Assembly (NCBI RefSeq): GCF_049701115.1
Contig: NZ_JBNATX010000001.1
Coordinates: forward strand, 124,001-188,000
DNA from: Thermoanaerobacter sp049701115
GTDB taxonomy: Bacteria; Bacillota; Thermoanaerobacteria; Thermoanaerobacterales; Thermoanaerobacteraceae
Direction of reading: 5' to 3'
Length of the DNA stretch: 64,000 bases
Shown here: one piece after another, positions 16,680-25,872 of the stretch
Layout: every line of letters begins with the position of its first letter
Position numbering within the stretch: the stretch's first letter is position 1
The notes under the pieces: generated by a model
What the model saw: the letters and a program-made list of their open reading frames with translations, nothing else
Databases searched by the model: none
What the model was told of the DNA's origin: nothing
Position numbers and translations under genes: made by a program

Positions 16680-18443
16680 TTACTTTATTCGCTTAAACAT
16701 CTTTTCAAGCTGTGTTTTTGTCATCGAAATAACAACAGGTCTTCCATGAGGGCAGGTATAAGGATTTTCAGCAATCTTTAAGTCATCAAAAAGTCTATAA
16801 ATTTCTTCTTCTGAAAGAACATCCATAGCCTTTACCGCAGCTTTACAAGCCATTGTCGCAATTTCTTCTTCCTTAAAAGAAAGTCTATTTGAAAAATCCT
16901 TATCTCTCAGTCTTTCTACCACTTCGACAAATAACTTTTTTGCCTCGGGTTGACCTAAAATAACAGGAACTTCCCTTAACACAACAGAATTATTCCCAAA
17001 TTCCTCAAAAACATACCCGAGCTTGTACAAAAGTTCTCTTTCCTGATTTACAACTTCCATATCGCCGGGCTGCAATTCGACTACAATTGGTAAAGTCACC
17101 TGTCTTGACTGTACTTTTTCATATTTAGATGTAAGTTTTTCGTACAGTATTCTCTCATGAGCAGCATGTTGGTCAATTATATAAAATACATCATCCTTCT
17201 CTACTATTATATAGGTGGAAAAAAGTGTCCCAACTATTTTGATATCTTTCAATTTTCTAAAAGTCTTCTCCTCAGGAAGGTACTCTTTTATTTTAGTATC
17301 TGCTTGTTCTACCTCCTCCTTGTCTTCTTTTATGAAAAGCGGGCTTCTTTCTTCTCTCTTTTCTTCATAAAGAGGCAAAGAAAGCTTTACCTGCTCACCA
17401 GAGGGTTTTTCTTCGACTTTTGAAGTTTTTCCAAGCTTTATTTCCGGTATCAGCTCACTTGATTTTAAAGCCTGTCTTATAGTTTTATAAACAGCTTCGA
17501 AGACTTTTTTGTCATCAGAAAATTTTACTTCAAGTTTTGAAGGATGTATATTGACGTCTATAAAGCGGGGATTTACTTCAACGTACAAAAATATTCCTGG
17601 ATACCTGTCAGAAGGCACGTATGTCTTAAAAGCCTCATCCACAGCCGCCGATAAGGTTTTATTTCTTACATATCTGCCGTTTACATAGAAAAACTGCATG
17701 TTTCTATTCGAATAATTTAGGAAATTTTTTGTTGCAAATAGCTTGACCCTTATATCTTCTGTCTCAGATTCTGAAAAAATCAATGCTGAATGCACTTCTC
17801 TACCAAAAAGCCTTAAAATTACGTCTTCTATGCTTCCGCTACCAGAAGTTATAAATTGAACTTTTCCATCTTTAATGTACTTAAAGGATGTATCTGGATT
17901 TGAAAGGCTCAGTCTAGTGATTACCTCTGTTACGTACATGGCTTCTGTAGCAGGCCTTTTTAGAAATTTTCGTCTTGCAGGTGTGTTAAAAAACACTTCT
18001 TTTACTTCAACGGACGTACCTTTCTGGCAACCACATTTGCTTTTCTCCAGTATTTTGCCGCCCTCTACTACCAATCTCGTCCCAAAAGTTTCATTTTCTT
18101 CTCGTGTTTTAAGTTCTACCTTTGAAACAGCCGCAATACTTGCCAAAGCTTCTCCTCTGAAACCTAAACTAGTTATATTAAAAAGGTCTTCATCAGTTTT
18201 AATTTTACTTGTTGCATGCCTTTCAAAGGCCAAAACAGCATCTATTTCATTCATTCCACATCCATCATCTGTTACTTTTATATAGGGTATACCCCCCTCT
18301 ATAATCTCTACTGTAATGTTTTTACTTCCTGCGTCAATCGAATTTTCTACCAACTCCTTTACAATTGAAGCAGGCCTTTCCACCACCTCGCCAGCCGCAA
18401 TTTTATTTACGATGCTTTCATCAAGAAGATGAATTTTATTCAT
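16680..18443 (-). CDS. mutL: DNA mismatch repair protein MutL (endonuclease type)
   Basis: A 587-aa MutL. The GHKL ATPase is N-terminal: VENSIDAGS, DDGCGM, GFRGEALASI. The C-terminal domain carries the endonuclease motif DQHAAHERILYE and the metal-site motifs ACKAAVKAMD and CPHGRP. It therefore nicks DNA itself, as expected in organisms without MutH. ATG overlaps the mutS stop (ATGA), so translation is coupled. Confidence 0.97.
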   Translation of the reverse strand: MNKIHLLDESIVNKIAAGEVVERPASIVKELVENSIDAGSKNITVEIIEGGIPYIKVTDDGCGMNEIDAVLAFERHATSKIKTDEDLFNITSLGFRGEALASIAAVSKVELKTREENETFGTRLVVEGGKILEKSKCGCQKGTSVEVKEVFFNTPARRKFLKRPATEAMYVTEVITRLSLSNPDTSFKYIKDGKVQFITSGSGSIEDVILRLFGREVHSALIFSESETEDIRVKLFATKNFLNYSNRNMQFFYVNGRYVRNKTLSAAVDEAFKTYVPSDRYPGIFLYVEVNPRFIDVNIHPSKLEVKFSDDKKVFEAVYKTIRQALKSSELIPEIKLGKTSKVEEKPSGEQVKLSLPLYEEKREERSPLFIKEDKEEVEQADTKIKEYLPEEKTFRKLKDIKIVGTLFSTYIIVEKDDVFYIIDQHAAHERILYEKLTSKYEKVQSRQVTLPIVVELQPGDMEVVNQERELLYKLGYVFEEFGNNSVVLREVPVILGQPEAKKLFVEVVERLRDKDFSNRLSFKEEEIATMACKAAVKAMDVLSEEEIYRLFDDLKIAENPYTCPHGRPVVISMTKTQLEKMFKRIK

Positions 18444-21040
18444 AACACTCCGCTCCTTAGAGAGGCTGCTTTTTCCTTGAGTTTATATAAATATGTGAGG
18501 GCTTCAAGAGGTGTCATATTGTCAGGATCACAAGTTGCAATTTCATTGATAAGGGCATCTTTCGCTGAAGAAAAAATGTCTATCTGTGTAAATGCAAATC
18601 GAGGGATGGCCTCTTCCATATCATTTTTTACTGATCTATCTCTTTCTAGAGTCTCAAGAATTTCTTTGGCCCTCTCAATTATACTGTAAGGCAACCCTGC
18701 CAATTTTGAAACTTGGATTCCATAACTTTTATCAGAACCCCCTGGAACTATTTTGTGCAGAAATATTATGTCGTCTTTTCTCTCTTCTACTGAAACATTG
18801 AAATTTCTTACACCCTTTAACTTCCCTTCCAACTTGGTAAGTTCGTGATAGTGAGTAGCAAACAAAGTCTTAGCACCGATTTTTTCATGTATGTATTCAA
18901 TCACAGCTTGAGCAATACTCATTCCATCGTAAGTGCTGGTACCTCTTCCTACTTCATCTAAAATTATCAAACTTTTACTTGTAGCAGAACTGAGAATGTT
19001 AGCTACTTCGGACATTTCTACCATAAAAGTACTCTGACCTGCAAATATATCGTCAGAAGCTCCAACCCTTGTAAATATTTTATCTACTATTCCTATTTTA
19101 GCATAAGAGGCTGGCACAAAACATCCTATCTGGGCCATTAGCACTATAAGAGCTATTTGTCTCATGTAAGTTGATTTTCCTGCCATATTAGGTCCTGTTA
19201 TTATCATTATAGGATTTTCCGGGCCTATATCTATATCATTAGCTACAAATCCTTCCTCAGAAATTGTTTCAACTACCGGGTGCCGCCCTTCTTTTATGAT
19301 AATTCTGTCTTCATAATCAATAATCGGTTTTATATATTTGTTTATCTCAGATACCTCAGCAAAGGCTATTAAAACATCTATTATAGCTATGTATTTGGCG
19401 GTATTTTGAATTCTCACTATTTGAAGTTCTACTTTTTCCCTTATTTCATTGAAAAGCTCATATTCCAGCTCAATCAGCTTTTCTTCAGCGCCCAATATGG
19501 TTTCTTCGATTTCTTTGAGCTCTGGAGTCACGTATCTTTCTGCATTGGCTAGAGTCTGCTTTCTTATATACCTTTCCGGTACTTGCGGTATATTTGATTT
19601 TGTAACTTCTATATAATATCCAAACACTTTGTTATAACCAATCCTCAAATTTTTAATCCCTGTTTTTTCTCTTTCTTCTGCTTCTAAATTTGCAATCCAG
19701 TTTTTACCTTCAGTTGACGCTTTCCTCAATTTATCCACCATTTCATTGTATCCATCTTTAATTATATTTCCTTCTTTTAGCTGATTTGAAGGATCGTCTT
19801 TTATAGAACGATCTATAAGTTCATATACATCTTGTAAAACATCTAATTTATAGTAGATTTCCTTTAAAAGGCCAGATGAAAACCTGGACAAAATGTTTTT
19901 AATTTCTGGTAATTTTTCTAAAGAAAGTTTTATAGAAATAAAGTCTTTAGGCGTAGCGCTTTGATAAACTATTTTGCTTGCCAGTCTTTCCAGATCGTAA
20001 ACTTTGTTTAGTAGCTCCTTTAATTCCATTCTGTCTTTGTAATTATTAAAAAGCTCTTCTACAGCATCAAGTCTTTTTTGTATCTCCTCTTTATCAATTA
20101 AAGGTTCTTCCAACCATTTTTTTAAAAGTCTGCCACCCATTGGGGTAACAGTTCTATCTAAGACTCCTAACAAAGAACCTTTTTTCGATTTGTTTCTATT
20201 AGACTCCAAAATTTCTAAATTTCGAATTGCAGTGCTGTCAAGCCCCATGTAAGAGTCGGCTTGGTATAAAGTCAGTTTATTTATGTGTTTTAGAGTAGTT
20301 TTCTGAAGCTCCATAAGATAAGAAAGCAGAGCACCTAGAGAATGTATTAAGGAATTTTTGTTTTCAAGATTTAGTTCATTTAACTTTTTTTCAAATTGTC
20401 TCTCAATAATCTCAATGCTTTCCTCGAGCTCTAAAGGTTTATAAGTATTGACAGCAGAATTATTGTTTCTAAATATTTTTACATATTTATTGTTCTTCAG
20501 AAATTCTTCATTAGCAATTATCTCAGAAGGGCTGTATTTTACTATCTCATCATATATTTTCTTACCGTCTCTGCAATTTTTTAGTTCTGTAGCATAAAGT
20601 TCCCCTGTCGTCACATCCACAGCACAAATTCCGTAGTTGTCTTTATCCTTATATACAGAAACCAAATAATTGTTAGATTTCTCGTCCATAGATTCAGGAT
20701 TTATTATAGTACCTGGTGTATATATCCTAACTACATCTCTTTTTACCAAACCCTTTGCTTTTGATGGGTCCTCCAGTTGTTCGCATATAGCAACTTTGTA
20801 TCCTTTTTTTACAAGCTTATCAATGTAAAAATCTGCTGCGTGATATGGAACTCCTGCCATAGGAGCTCTTTCTTCTCCTCCCGCATCCCTTCCAGTAAGA
20901 GCAATTTCGAGCTCTTTTGCTGCAATTTCTGCATCCTCGTAAAACATTTCATAAAAATCACCTAAGCGAAAGAAGAGTATAGCATCTTTATATTTTTCTT
21001 TTATCTTTAAATATTGTTCCATCATTGGGGTTACAGACAT
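18440..21040 (-). CDS. mutS: DNA mismatch repair protein MutS
   Basis: An 866-aa mismatch-recognition ATPase. The mismatch wedge Phe-Tyr-Glu lies in LGDFYEMF (Phe29-Glu31), the Walker A GPNMAGKST at 616-624, Walker B at LIILDEVGRGTSTYDG and the terminal FATHYHELT. ATG 21040 is chosen because GGAGG lies 8 bases upstream; the GTG at 21049 overlaps that SD. It begins the mutS-mutL-miaA run. Confidence 0.97.
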   Translation of the reverse strand: MSVTPMMEQYLKIKEKYKDAILFFRLGDFYEMFYEDAEIAAKELEIALTGRDAGGEERAPMAGVPYHAADFYIDKLVKKGYKVAICEQLEDPSKAKGLVKRDVVRIYTPGTIINPESMDEKSNNYLVSVYKDKDNYGICAVDVTTGELYATELKNCRDGKKIYDEIVKYSPSEIIANEEFLKNNKYVKIFRNNNSAVNTYKPLELEESIEIIERQFEKKLNELNLENKNSLIHSLGALLSYLMELQKTTLKHINKLTLYQADSYMGLDSTAIRNLEILESNRNKSKKGSLLGVLDRTVTPMGGRLLKKWLEEPLIDKEEIQKRLDAVEELFNNYKDRMELKELLNKVYDLERLASKIVYQSATPKDFISIKLSLEKLPEIKNILSRFSSGLLKEIYYKLDVLQDVYELIDRSIKDDPSNQLKEGNIIKDGYNEMVDKLRKASTEGKNWIANLEAEEREKTGIKNLRIGYNKVFGYYIEVTKSNIPQVPERYIRKQTLANAERYVTPELKEIEETILGAEEKLIELEYELFNEIREKVELQIVRIQNTAKYIAIIDVLIAFAEVSEINKYIKPIIDYEDRIIIKEGRHPVVETISEEGFVANDIDIGPENPIMIITGPNMAGKSTYMRQIALIVLMAQIGCFVPASYAKIGIVDKIFTRVGASDDIFAGQSTFMVEMSEVANILSSATSKSLIILDEVGRGTSTYDGMSIAQAVIEYIHEKIGAKTLFATHYHELTKLEGKLKGVRNFNVSVEERKDDIIFLHKIVPGGSDKSYGIQVSKLAGLPYSIIERAKEILETLERDRSVKNDMEEAIPRFAFTQIDIFSSAKDALINEIATCDPDNMTPLEALTYLYKLKEKAASLRSGVL

Positions 21041-21064
21041 TTTCAGCACCTCCGACTCCTCTTT

Positions 21065-21073
21065 ATTATATCA
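21065..21073 (-). promoter_or_regulatory. Extended -10 promoter of mutS
   Basis: TGATATAAT on the minus strand (TGnTATAAT form) just before the mutS SD. No good -35 is visible. Confidence 0.5.
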
Positions 21074-21074
21074 C

Positions 21075-21104
21075 AAAACTGCGCCCTATAAAGAGCGCAG
21101 TTTT
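21075..21104 (-). terminator. Terminator of miaB
   Basis: Perfect 10-bp stem AAAACTGCGC / GCGCAGTTTT with a 10-base loop, overlapping the miaB stop. Confidence 0.82.
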
Positions 21105-22518
21105 ATCTTAAAACTTCTACTAATTCTCCTTGCATTGTCCAGGCTTTTGTTTCCGTTATCCTTACATTGGCAAGCTTTCCAATAAGGCTTTTATCTCCAA
21201 CAAAATGCACTACTTTATTTGTCCTGGTGCGAGAGGTAAGTTTACTTGGATCTCTTTTGCTTATACCTTCAACAAGGACTTCTACAACTTTGTTTTTTAA
21301 TTCTGCACTTTTTTCAAGACTTATTTTGTTCTGGAGCTCTATGAGTCTAATCAAACGTTCTTTCTTGACTTCATCTTCTACTTGATCTGGCATTCGGGCT
21401 GCTGGAGTACCAGACCTCTTAGAGTACATAAAAGTGTAAGCTCCATCAAATCTTACCTTTTCTACTAAGTCAAGGGTCTCTAAAAAATCTTCTTCTGTTT
21501 CGCCAGGGAATCCTACAATTATATCCGTTGTAATCGCTATATCCGGTATATTGGCTCTTACCTTGTCTATTATCTCTAAATAATGTTCTCTTGTATATTG
21601 TCTGTGCATTTTTTTTAAAATTTTATTGCTTCCTGCCTGGACAGGAAGATGGAGGTGCTCACATACTTTGTCAAGATCTCTCATGGCATATATCAATTCA
21701 TCTGAAATGTCCTTTGGATGAGAAGTCATAAATCTTATTCTTTCTATGCCTTTTATGTCATTTAACATGTAAAGGAGTTTCGCAAAGGTTATGTCCCCGC
21801 CCAAGTCTTTACCGTATGAATTCACATTTTGCCCTAAAAGGGTGATTTCTTTATAGCCCTTTTCAGCTAATTCTTTCACTTCAGCAATTATATCTTCAGG
21901 TTTCCTGCTTTTTTCTCTTCCCCTTGTATAGGGAACTATACAGTAAGTGCAGAAATTATTGCAACCGTAAATTATATCTACCCACGCTTTAAGATTGCTG
22001 TCTCTTCTTACAGGTAATCCTTCGATCACGTTTTGAGTATCCTCAATCACATCTATCACTTGAACTCGAGAATTTAAAGCCTGCCATAAAAGTTCTGGAA
22101 ATTTGTAAATATTATGGGTTCCAAATACAATGTCCACATGGGGATACTTTTCTTTTATAGCATCTACTATATGTTTTTCCTGCATCATACAACCGGATAT
22201 TCCGATTATAAGGTTTGGATTTCTATTTTTTAGCTCTTTTATTTGGGATACCCTTCCTAATACCCTTATCTCGGCATGTTCTCTCACGGCACAGGTGTTA
22301 AAAAGCAAAATATCTGTTTTTTCTAAATCTTCTGTATATTTATAACCCATTTCCTCTAACATACCTGCAATCTTCTCAGAGTCATGTACATTCATCTGAC
22401 ATCCATAGGTTTCAATATGATAGTATAATTCTTTTCCTTTATTTTCGCGAGCAATCTCTTCCATTATCTCTCTTTGCTTTTTTAATTCCTCTTCGGATAC
22501 ATAGTAAACATTTCTCAT
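21103..22518 (-). CDS. miaB: tRNA-2-methylthio-N6-dimethylallyladenosine synthase
   Basis: A radical-SAM methylthiotransferase acting on i6A37 made by MiaA. N-terminal UPF0004 cysteines are in YGCQMNV, NTCAVRE and SGCMMQE; the radical-SAM cluster is in YGCNNFCTYCIVPYTRG; a TRAM domain is C-terminal. Start ATG 22518 (471 aa) lies 9 bases after GAGAGGTG; the GTG at 22530 overlaps the SD. It lies 20 bases after cheR. Confidence 0.97.
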   Translation of the reverse strand: MRNVYYVSEEELKKQREIMEEIARENKGKELYYHIETYGCQMNVHDSEKIAGMLEEMGYKYTEDLEKTDILLFNTCAVREHAEIRVLGRVSQIKELKNRNPNLIIGISGCMMQEKHIVDAIKEKYPHVDIVFGTHNIYKFPELLWQALNSRVQVIDVIEDTQNVIEGLPVRRDSNLKAWVDIIYGCNNFCTYCIVPYTRGREKSRKPEDIIAEVKELAEKGYKEITLLGQNVNSYGKDLGGDITFAKLLYMLNDIKGIERIRFMTSHPKDISDELIYAMRDLDKVCEHLHLPVQAGSNKILKKMHRQYTREHYLEIIDKVRANIPDIAITTDIIVGFPGETEEDFLETLDLVEKVRFDGAYTFMYSKRSGTPAARMPDQVEDEVKKERLIRLIELQNKISLEKSAELKNKVVEVLVEGISKRDPSKLTSRTRTNKVVHFVGDKSLIGKLANVRITETKAWTMQGELVEVLR

Positions 22519-22538
22519 TTTTAATTGCACCTCTCACT

Positions 22539-23315
22539 TTACGACCTGAGCTTCCTGTAAAAAAAAGTCCTGACCGGCTCAAAGTTATATCTATAAGGCA
22601 GTATTATCTGCTCCGTACTTCCTACGAAAAATATGCCATTGTCATTCAAGGATTCATAAAATTTTTTATATACCTTATCTTTAGCTACATCATTAAAATA
22701 TATTAGCACATTTCTGCATATTAGTAAATCGATGTTTTTTGGGTATTCGTCCTTTAAGAGGTCATGCTTTTCAAAGTGGACCGACTTTTTTATTTCTTCA
22801 GAGATTTGGTAATATTTATCGTCTATTTTCCTAAAAAATCTTTTTATATAATCCGGATAAGGAATCTTATTGACAGCTTCTACAGAATAAACACCTCTTT
22901 TTGCTTTTTCCAATGCCCTTGTATCTATATCAGTTGCTATTATCGTCACATCTTTTAAATCTATGAATTTTGTCAAAAGCATAGCAATAGAATAGGGTTC
23001 CTCTCCTGTAGAACAAGCAGCGCTCCAAACCCTAAACCCCTTCCTGACGATCAAAGGCAACAAATCTTTTTCTAATATTTCCCACTGATTGGGGTTTCTA
23101 AAAAATTCTGTAACATTTATAGTTATATAGTCCAAAAATTCCTCGTATAATGTTCTATCATTAATCAATGCATTATAATATTCGTCAAAAGATTTAAACT
23201 TTTTGTTGGATATCAAAGATTCCAAGCGTCGCTTCATCTGTTTTTCTTTGTAGAGGGATAAGTCGATTCCTGTAAGTTTGTACACTTTTTTAACAAATTC
23301 CTCATAGCCTGCCAT
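22539..23315 (-). CDS. cheR: CheR-type protein-glutamate O-methyltransferase
   Basis: A 258-aa chemotaxis receptor methyltransferase. The SAM-binding motif is in WSAACSTGEEPYSIAMLL, preceded by NVTEFFRNPNQW, which is typical of CheR, and followed by DLLICRNVLIYF. The N-terminal all-helical CheR-N domain includes KEKQMKRRLESL. ATG 23315 is preferred; GTG 23327 overlaps the SD AGGAG. No other chemotaxis gene is in the window, so this copy is isolated from a che operon. Confidence 0.93.
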   Translation of the reverse strand: MAGYEEFVKKVYKLTGIDLSLYKEKQMKRRLESLISNKKFKSFDEYYNALINDRTLYEEFLDYITINVTEFFRNPNQWEILEKDLLPLIVRKGFRVWSAACSTGEEPYSIAMLLTKFIDLKDVTIIATDIDTRALEKAKRGVYSVEAVNKIPYPDYIKRFFRKIDDKYYQISEEIKKSVHFEKHDLLKDEYPKNIDLLICRNVLIYFNDVAKDKVYKKFYESLNDNGIFFVGSTEQIILPYRYNFEPVRTFFYRKLRS

Positions 23316-23339
23316 AAATATCTTCACTCCTAATTATAG

Positions 23340-23362
23340 AAAAAAGTGGCTATAAAAGCCAC
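23340..23362 (-). terminator. Terminator of speD
   Basis: Minus strand GTGGCT-TTTAT-AGCCAC followed by TTTTTT, 27 bases after the speD stop. Confidence 0.85.
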
Positions 23363-23388
23363 ATATACTAATACTAAAAATCTTAATT

Positions 23389-23763
23389 TTAAAAGTTTGC
23401 AACCTTGACAGGTTTCTCAAATACCCCCCGCTTGACCTCTGTTGCAGTCATATTTTCTGCCTTTAACATTTTCGCTATATAATTAACGCCATCCCACGGG
23501 TTGACATGGTCACCGCACGTAAATACGTCAACCGCGGCATAGCCTAGTTCTGGCCAGGTATGAATGGTTAGGTGAGACTCTGATATGACTACTACTCCAC
23601 TTACGCCCTGGGGATTAAACTTGTGAAAAGCCACTTCTCTGACTTCTGCTCCTGTTGCTATTGCAGCTTGGACCATGATGTCTTCAATCATTTCTACATC
23701 ATCTAAAATCCTGCTGTCACAGCCATAAACTTCTGCCAAAATGTGGCGACCCAAAGCATTCAT
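23389..23763 (-). CDS. speD: S-adenosylmethionine decarboxylase proenzyme
   Basis: A 124-aa pyruvoyl-dependent SAM decarboxylase that provides decarboxylated SAM for spermidine synthesis. Self-cleavage should occur between Glu62 and Ser63 in SESHLTIHTWPE, generating the pyruvoyl group. Catalytic His68 and the Cys in FTCGDHVNPW are present. SD AAAGGAGG precedes ATG. It is a single-gene unit driven by two tandem promoters; speE and speB are 16 kb away. Confidence 0.97.
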   Translation of the reverse strand: MNALGRHILAEVYGCDSRILDDVEMIEDIMVQAAIATGAEVREVAFHKFNPQGVSGVVVISESHLTIHTWPELGYAAVDVFTCGDHVNPWDGVNYIAKMLKAENMTATEVKRGVFEKPVKVANF

Positions 23764-23807
23764 TTTATCGTGCCTCCTTTACTAAAATTTTGTTCCCATT
23801 CAATGAT

Positions 23808-23904
23808 TTTAATTTTATCAAATTTTTTTCTTTTGTCAAGGCTTTTTACATGACAGTTTAATTTTATCAGATTTTTTTGTTTTGTCAAGGCTTTTTACAT
23901 GACA
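23808..23904 (-). promoter_or_regulatory. Tandemly duplicated sigma-A promoter of speD
   Basis: Two 48-base copies (23808-23855 and 23857-23904), period 49, differing at two positions. On the minus strand each carries TTGACA, a 16-base spacer and TAAAAT: -35 at 23834-23839 and 23883-23888, -10 at 23812-23817 and 23861-23866. Confidence 0.88.
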
Positions 23905-23907
23905 TAA

Positions 23908-25002
23908 CTAAAAATTTTTCTTCAAAATTTCTCCTAAGTTGATCGTAAGTTCCTTATATTCAAGAGTATTAGTAGAATCTTCTTCAAAAGGAGGCACTTC
24001 TTTAAGGCTTATCCTGTCGGAAGAGACTTCTAAAACTTCTACTGTTATAATATCCTCAAGAGAGTAAGATTTGATACTCTTCTCTAAATTATTTTTGTGT
24101 ACGAGTCCTTCCACTCCGGGTTCTAACTCTGCAAATACCCCAAAGGGCATGATCCGCGTTATTTTTGCTTTTAAAACATCCCCCTCACGATATTTTCCCT
24201 TTACCTTCTCCCATGGGTCTGGCAGAAGCTTCCGCAGGCTCAACGTAATCTTTTTTTCTTTTTTATCTAATTTGAGTACATATGCGGACACTTTATCTCC
24301 TGATTTTAATACGTCCTCCACGTTTTTTATTCTTCCATAAGATAACTCGCTTATGGGTATGAATCCATCTACCCCCCCTAAATCCACAAAAGCCCCCTTT
24401 GATATGACCTTTGTTACCTTGCCTTCCACTATATTCCCTTCTTCTAATTTTTCAAACAGTTCTGACCTTTTCCTTTCTTCCTCCAGCTTTATTACTTCCC
24501 TGTGAGAAGCTACAATCTTTTTATCGGGTATGTATTCGATTATTAAAAGATCCAATGTTTTTCCCAAATAGTCTTCAAGATTTTCGACCCTTTTTGTGGA
24601 AAGATGAGAAGCAGGTACAAAAAGCCTTCTGCCTAAAGCATAAGCAATTACTCCACCTTTTACTGTCTTTACTACTTCTCCCTTTATTATTTCTCTATTT
24701 TTATATGCATCTTCAATTTTCTCTTCCCCTAAGCTTTCCTCCGCCTTGAGTTTAGAAGCTATGACATTTCCTTCTTCGTTTTCGACTGTGAGTACGTATA
24801 AATCCATCACTTCTCCTTCCTGAAAATTAGAGAGAGGATCAAAATCCGGGTTTAATGAAAGTTCTTTTTTAGGTACAAAAGCTTCCCCTTTATATCCTAT
24901 GTCTGCTATGACTCCATCCTCCAACACTTTTACTATTCTACCTTTTACGATATCTCCAGACTTTATAGGTTTAAAAAGATATCCTTCTAGAAAATCGCTC
25001 AT
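23908..25002 (-). CDS. S1 RNA-binding domain protein (ribosomal protein S1-like)
   Basis: A 364-aa protein with four S1 OB-fold repeats, beginning near residues 17 (GDIVKGRIVKVLEDG), 102 (KGEVVKTVKGGVIA), 190 (GNIVEGKVTKVISKGAFVDLG) and 275 (GDVLKAKITRIMPFGVF). The third is closest to consensus (VDGFIPISELS). It starts 2 bases after the ispH stop, and its SD GGGAGAAGGG lies in the last ispH codons. In many Clostridia IspH and this S1 protein form one fused polypeptide; here they are separate. A role in translation or mRNA binding is inferred. Confidence 0.9.
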   Translation of the reverse strand: MSDFLEGYLFKPIKSGDIVKGRIVKVLEDGVIADIGYKGEAFVPKKELSLNPDFDPLSNFQEGEVMDLYVLTVENEEGNVIASKLKAEESLGEEKIEDAYKNREIIKGEVVKTVKGGVIAYALGRRLFVPASHLSTKRVENLEDYLGKTLDLLIIEYIPDKKIVASHREVIKLEEERKRSELFEKLEEGNIVEGKVTKVISKGAFVDLGGVDGFIPISELSYGRIKNVEDVLKSGDKVSAYVLKLDKKEKKITLSLRKLLPDPWEKVKGKYREGDVLKAKITRIMPFGVFAELEPGVEGLVHKNNLEKSIKSYSLEDIITVEVLEVSSDRISLKEVPPFEEDSTNTLEYKELTINLGEILKKNF

Positions 25003-25004
25003 TT

Positions 25005-25862
25005 TTACCCTTCTCCCTTTATAGATTTGATTTTGTTTATGACTTCATCGATTACATAGTCAGGAGTAGAAGCTCCAGCAGTTATTCCAATCACTTCATG
25101 TTCTTTTATCATTTCCTCCATTATTTCATCTGCACTTTCTATGTGATAGGTATTTTTACAATTTTTTTCACATATTTTTCTTAACTTTTGGGTATTTGAA
25201 CTGTGCTTACCGCCTATTACAAACATAACATCCACTTTTTTAGAAAGGGCATCTGCCGCTTCCTGACGCTTTTGTGTAGCATCACAAATTGTGTTGAAGT
25301 AAACAAACTCCTTAGCTTTTCTTCTAAGAACTTGTAATATCTCTTCCCAGTGTTTTTCAATGAGGGTAGTTTGAGAAACAGCACACAGCCTTTCAAAAAA
25401 AGGTAGATTTTCTGCTTCTTCTACAGAATTTACTATATAAGCTTTATCGTCGCACCAGCCATTTACCCCTATAACCTCTGGATGATTTTTATCACCCACG
25501 ATTACTATGTCATACCCCTTTTTATAATATTCTTCAACTATGTTTTGAACCTTTTTAACAAAAGGACAAGTTACGTCGATTACCTCAACACCTTTTTGTT
25601 CTAAAAAATTGTACAATTTCTTTGAAATTCCATGGCTTCGTATTATTAGTCGATCTCCTTTTGAAAGTTTGTACAAATCCTTTTCTTCTAAAACTTCTAC
25701 TCCTCTTTTTGCTAAATCTTTAACCACCTGTGGGTTGTGGATGATTTCTCCCAGTGTGTAAAGTTTTGTCTTTTTCCCTTTTCCTAACTCTTCATAAGCA
25801 ATTTCAATTGCCCTTTTGACCCCAAAACAAAATCCAGCGTGCTCGGCAATTAAAATTTTCAT
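25005..25862 (-). CDS. ispH: 4-hydroxy-3-methylbut-2-enyl diphosphate reductase
   Basis: Last enzyme of the MEP isoprenoid pathway, an iron-sulfur protein making IPP and DMAPP. The three cluster cysteines are visible in AGFCFGVKRA, DVTCPFVKKV and FNTICDATQKRQ. Length (285 aa) is normal for the stand-alone enzyme. It follows plsC with a 10-base gap and is nearly joined to the S1 gene. Confidence 0.97.
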   Translation of the reverse strand: MKILIAEHAGFCFGVKRAIEIAYEELGKGKKTKLYTLGEIIHNPQVVKDLAKRGVEVLEEKDLYKLSKGDRLIIRSHGISKKLYNFLEQKGVEVIDVTCPFVKKVQNIVEEYYKKGYDIVIVGDKNHPEVIGVNGWCDDKAYIVNSVEEAENLPFFERLCAVSQTTLIEKHWEEILQVLRRKAKEFVYFNTICDATQKRQEAADALSKKVDVMFVIGGKHSSNTQKLRKICEKNCKNTYHIESADEIMEEMIKEHEVIGITAGASTPDYVIDEVINKIKSIKGEG

Positions 25863-25872
25863 TGCGTCCCTC

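Noticed and set aside
23333..23338. TATAAT before cheR as a promoter
   Set aside because: The predicted start would fall on or after the SD AGGAG, so it would not give a translatable leader.
23808..23904. Direct repeats as a CRISPR or transposon-end signal
   Set aside because: Only two units with a 1-base gap, and both contain a well-placed promoter facing speD; promoter duplication explains them.
23764..23907. Riboswitch or T-box leader before speD or other metabolic genes
   Set aside because: Leaders in the window are short and I see no T-box sequence, SAM, purine or similar conserved core.
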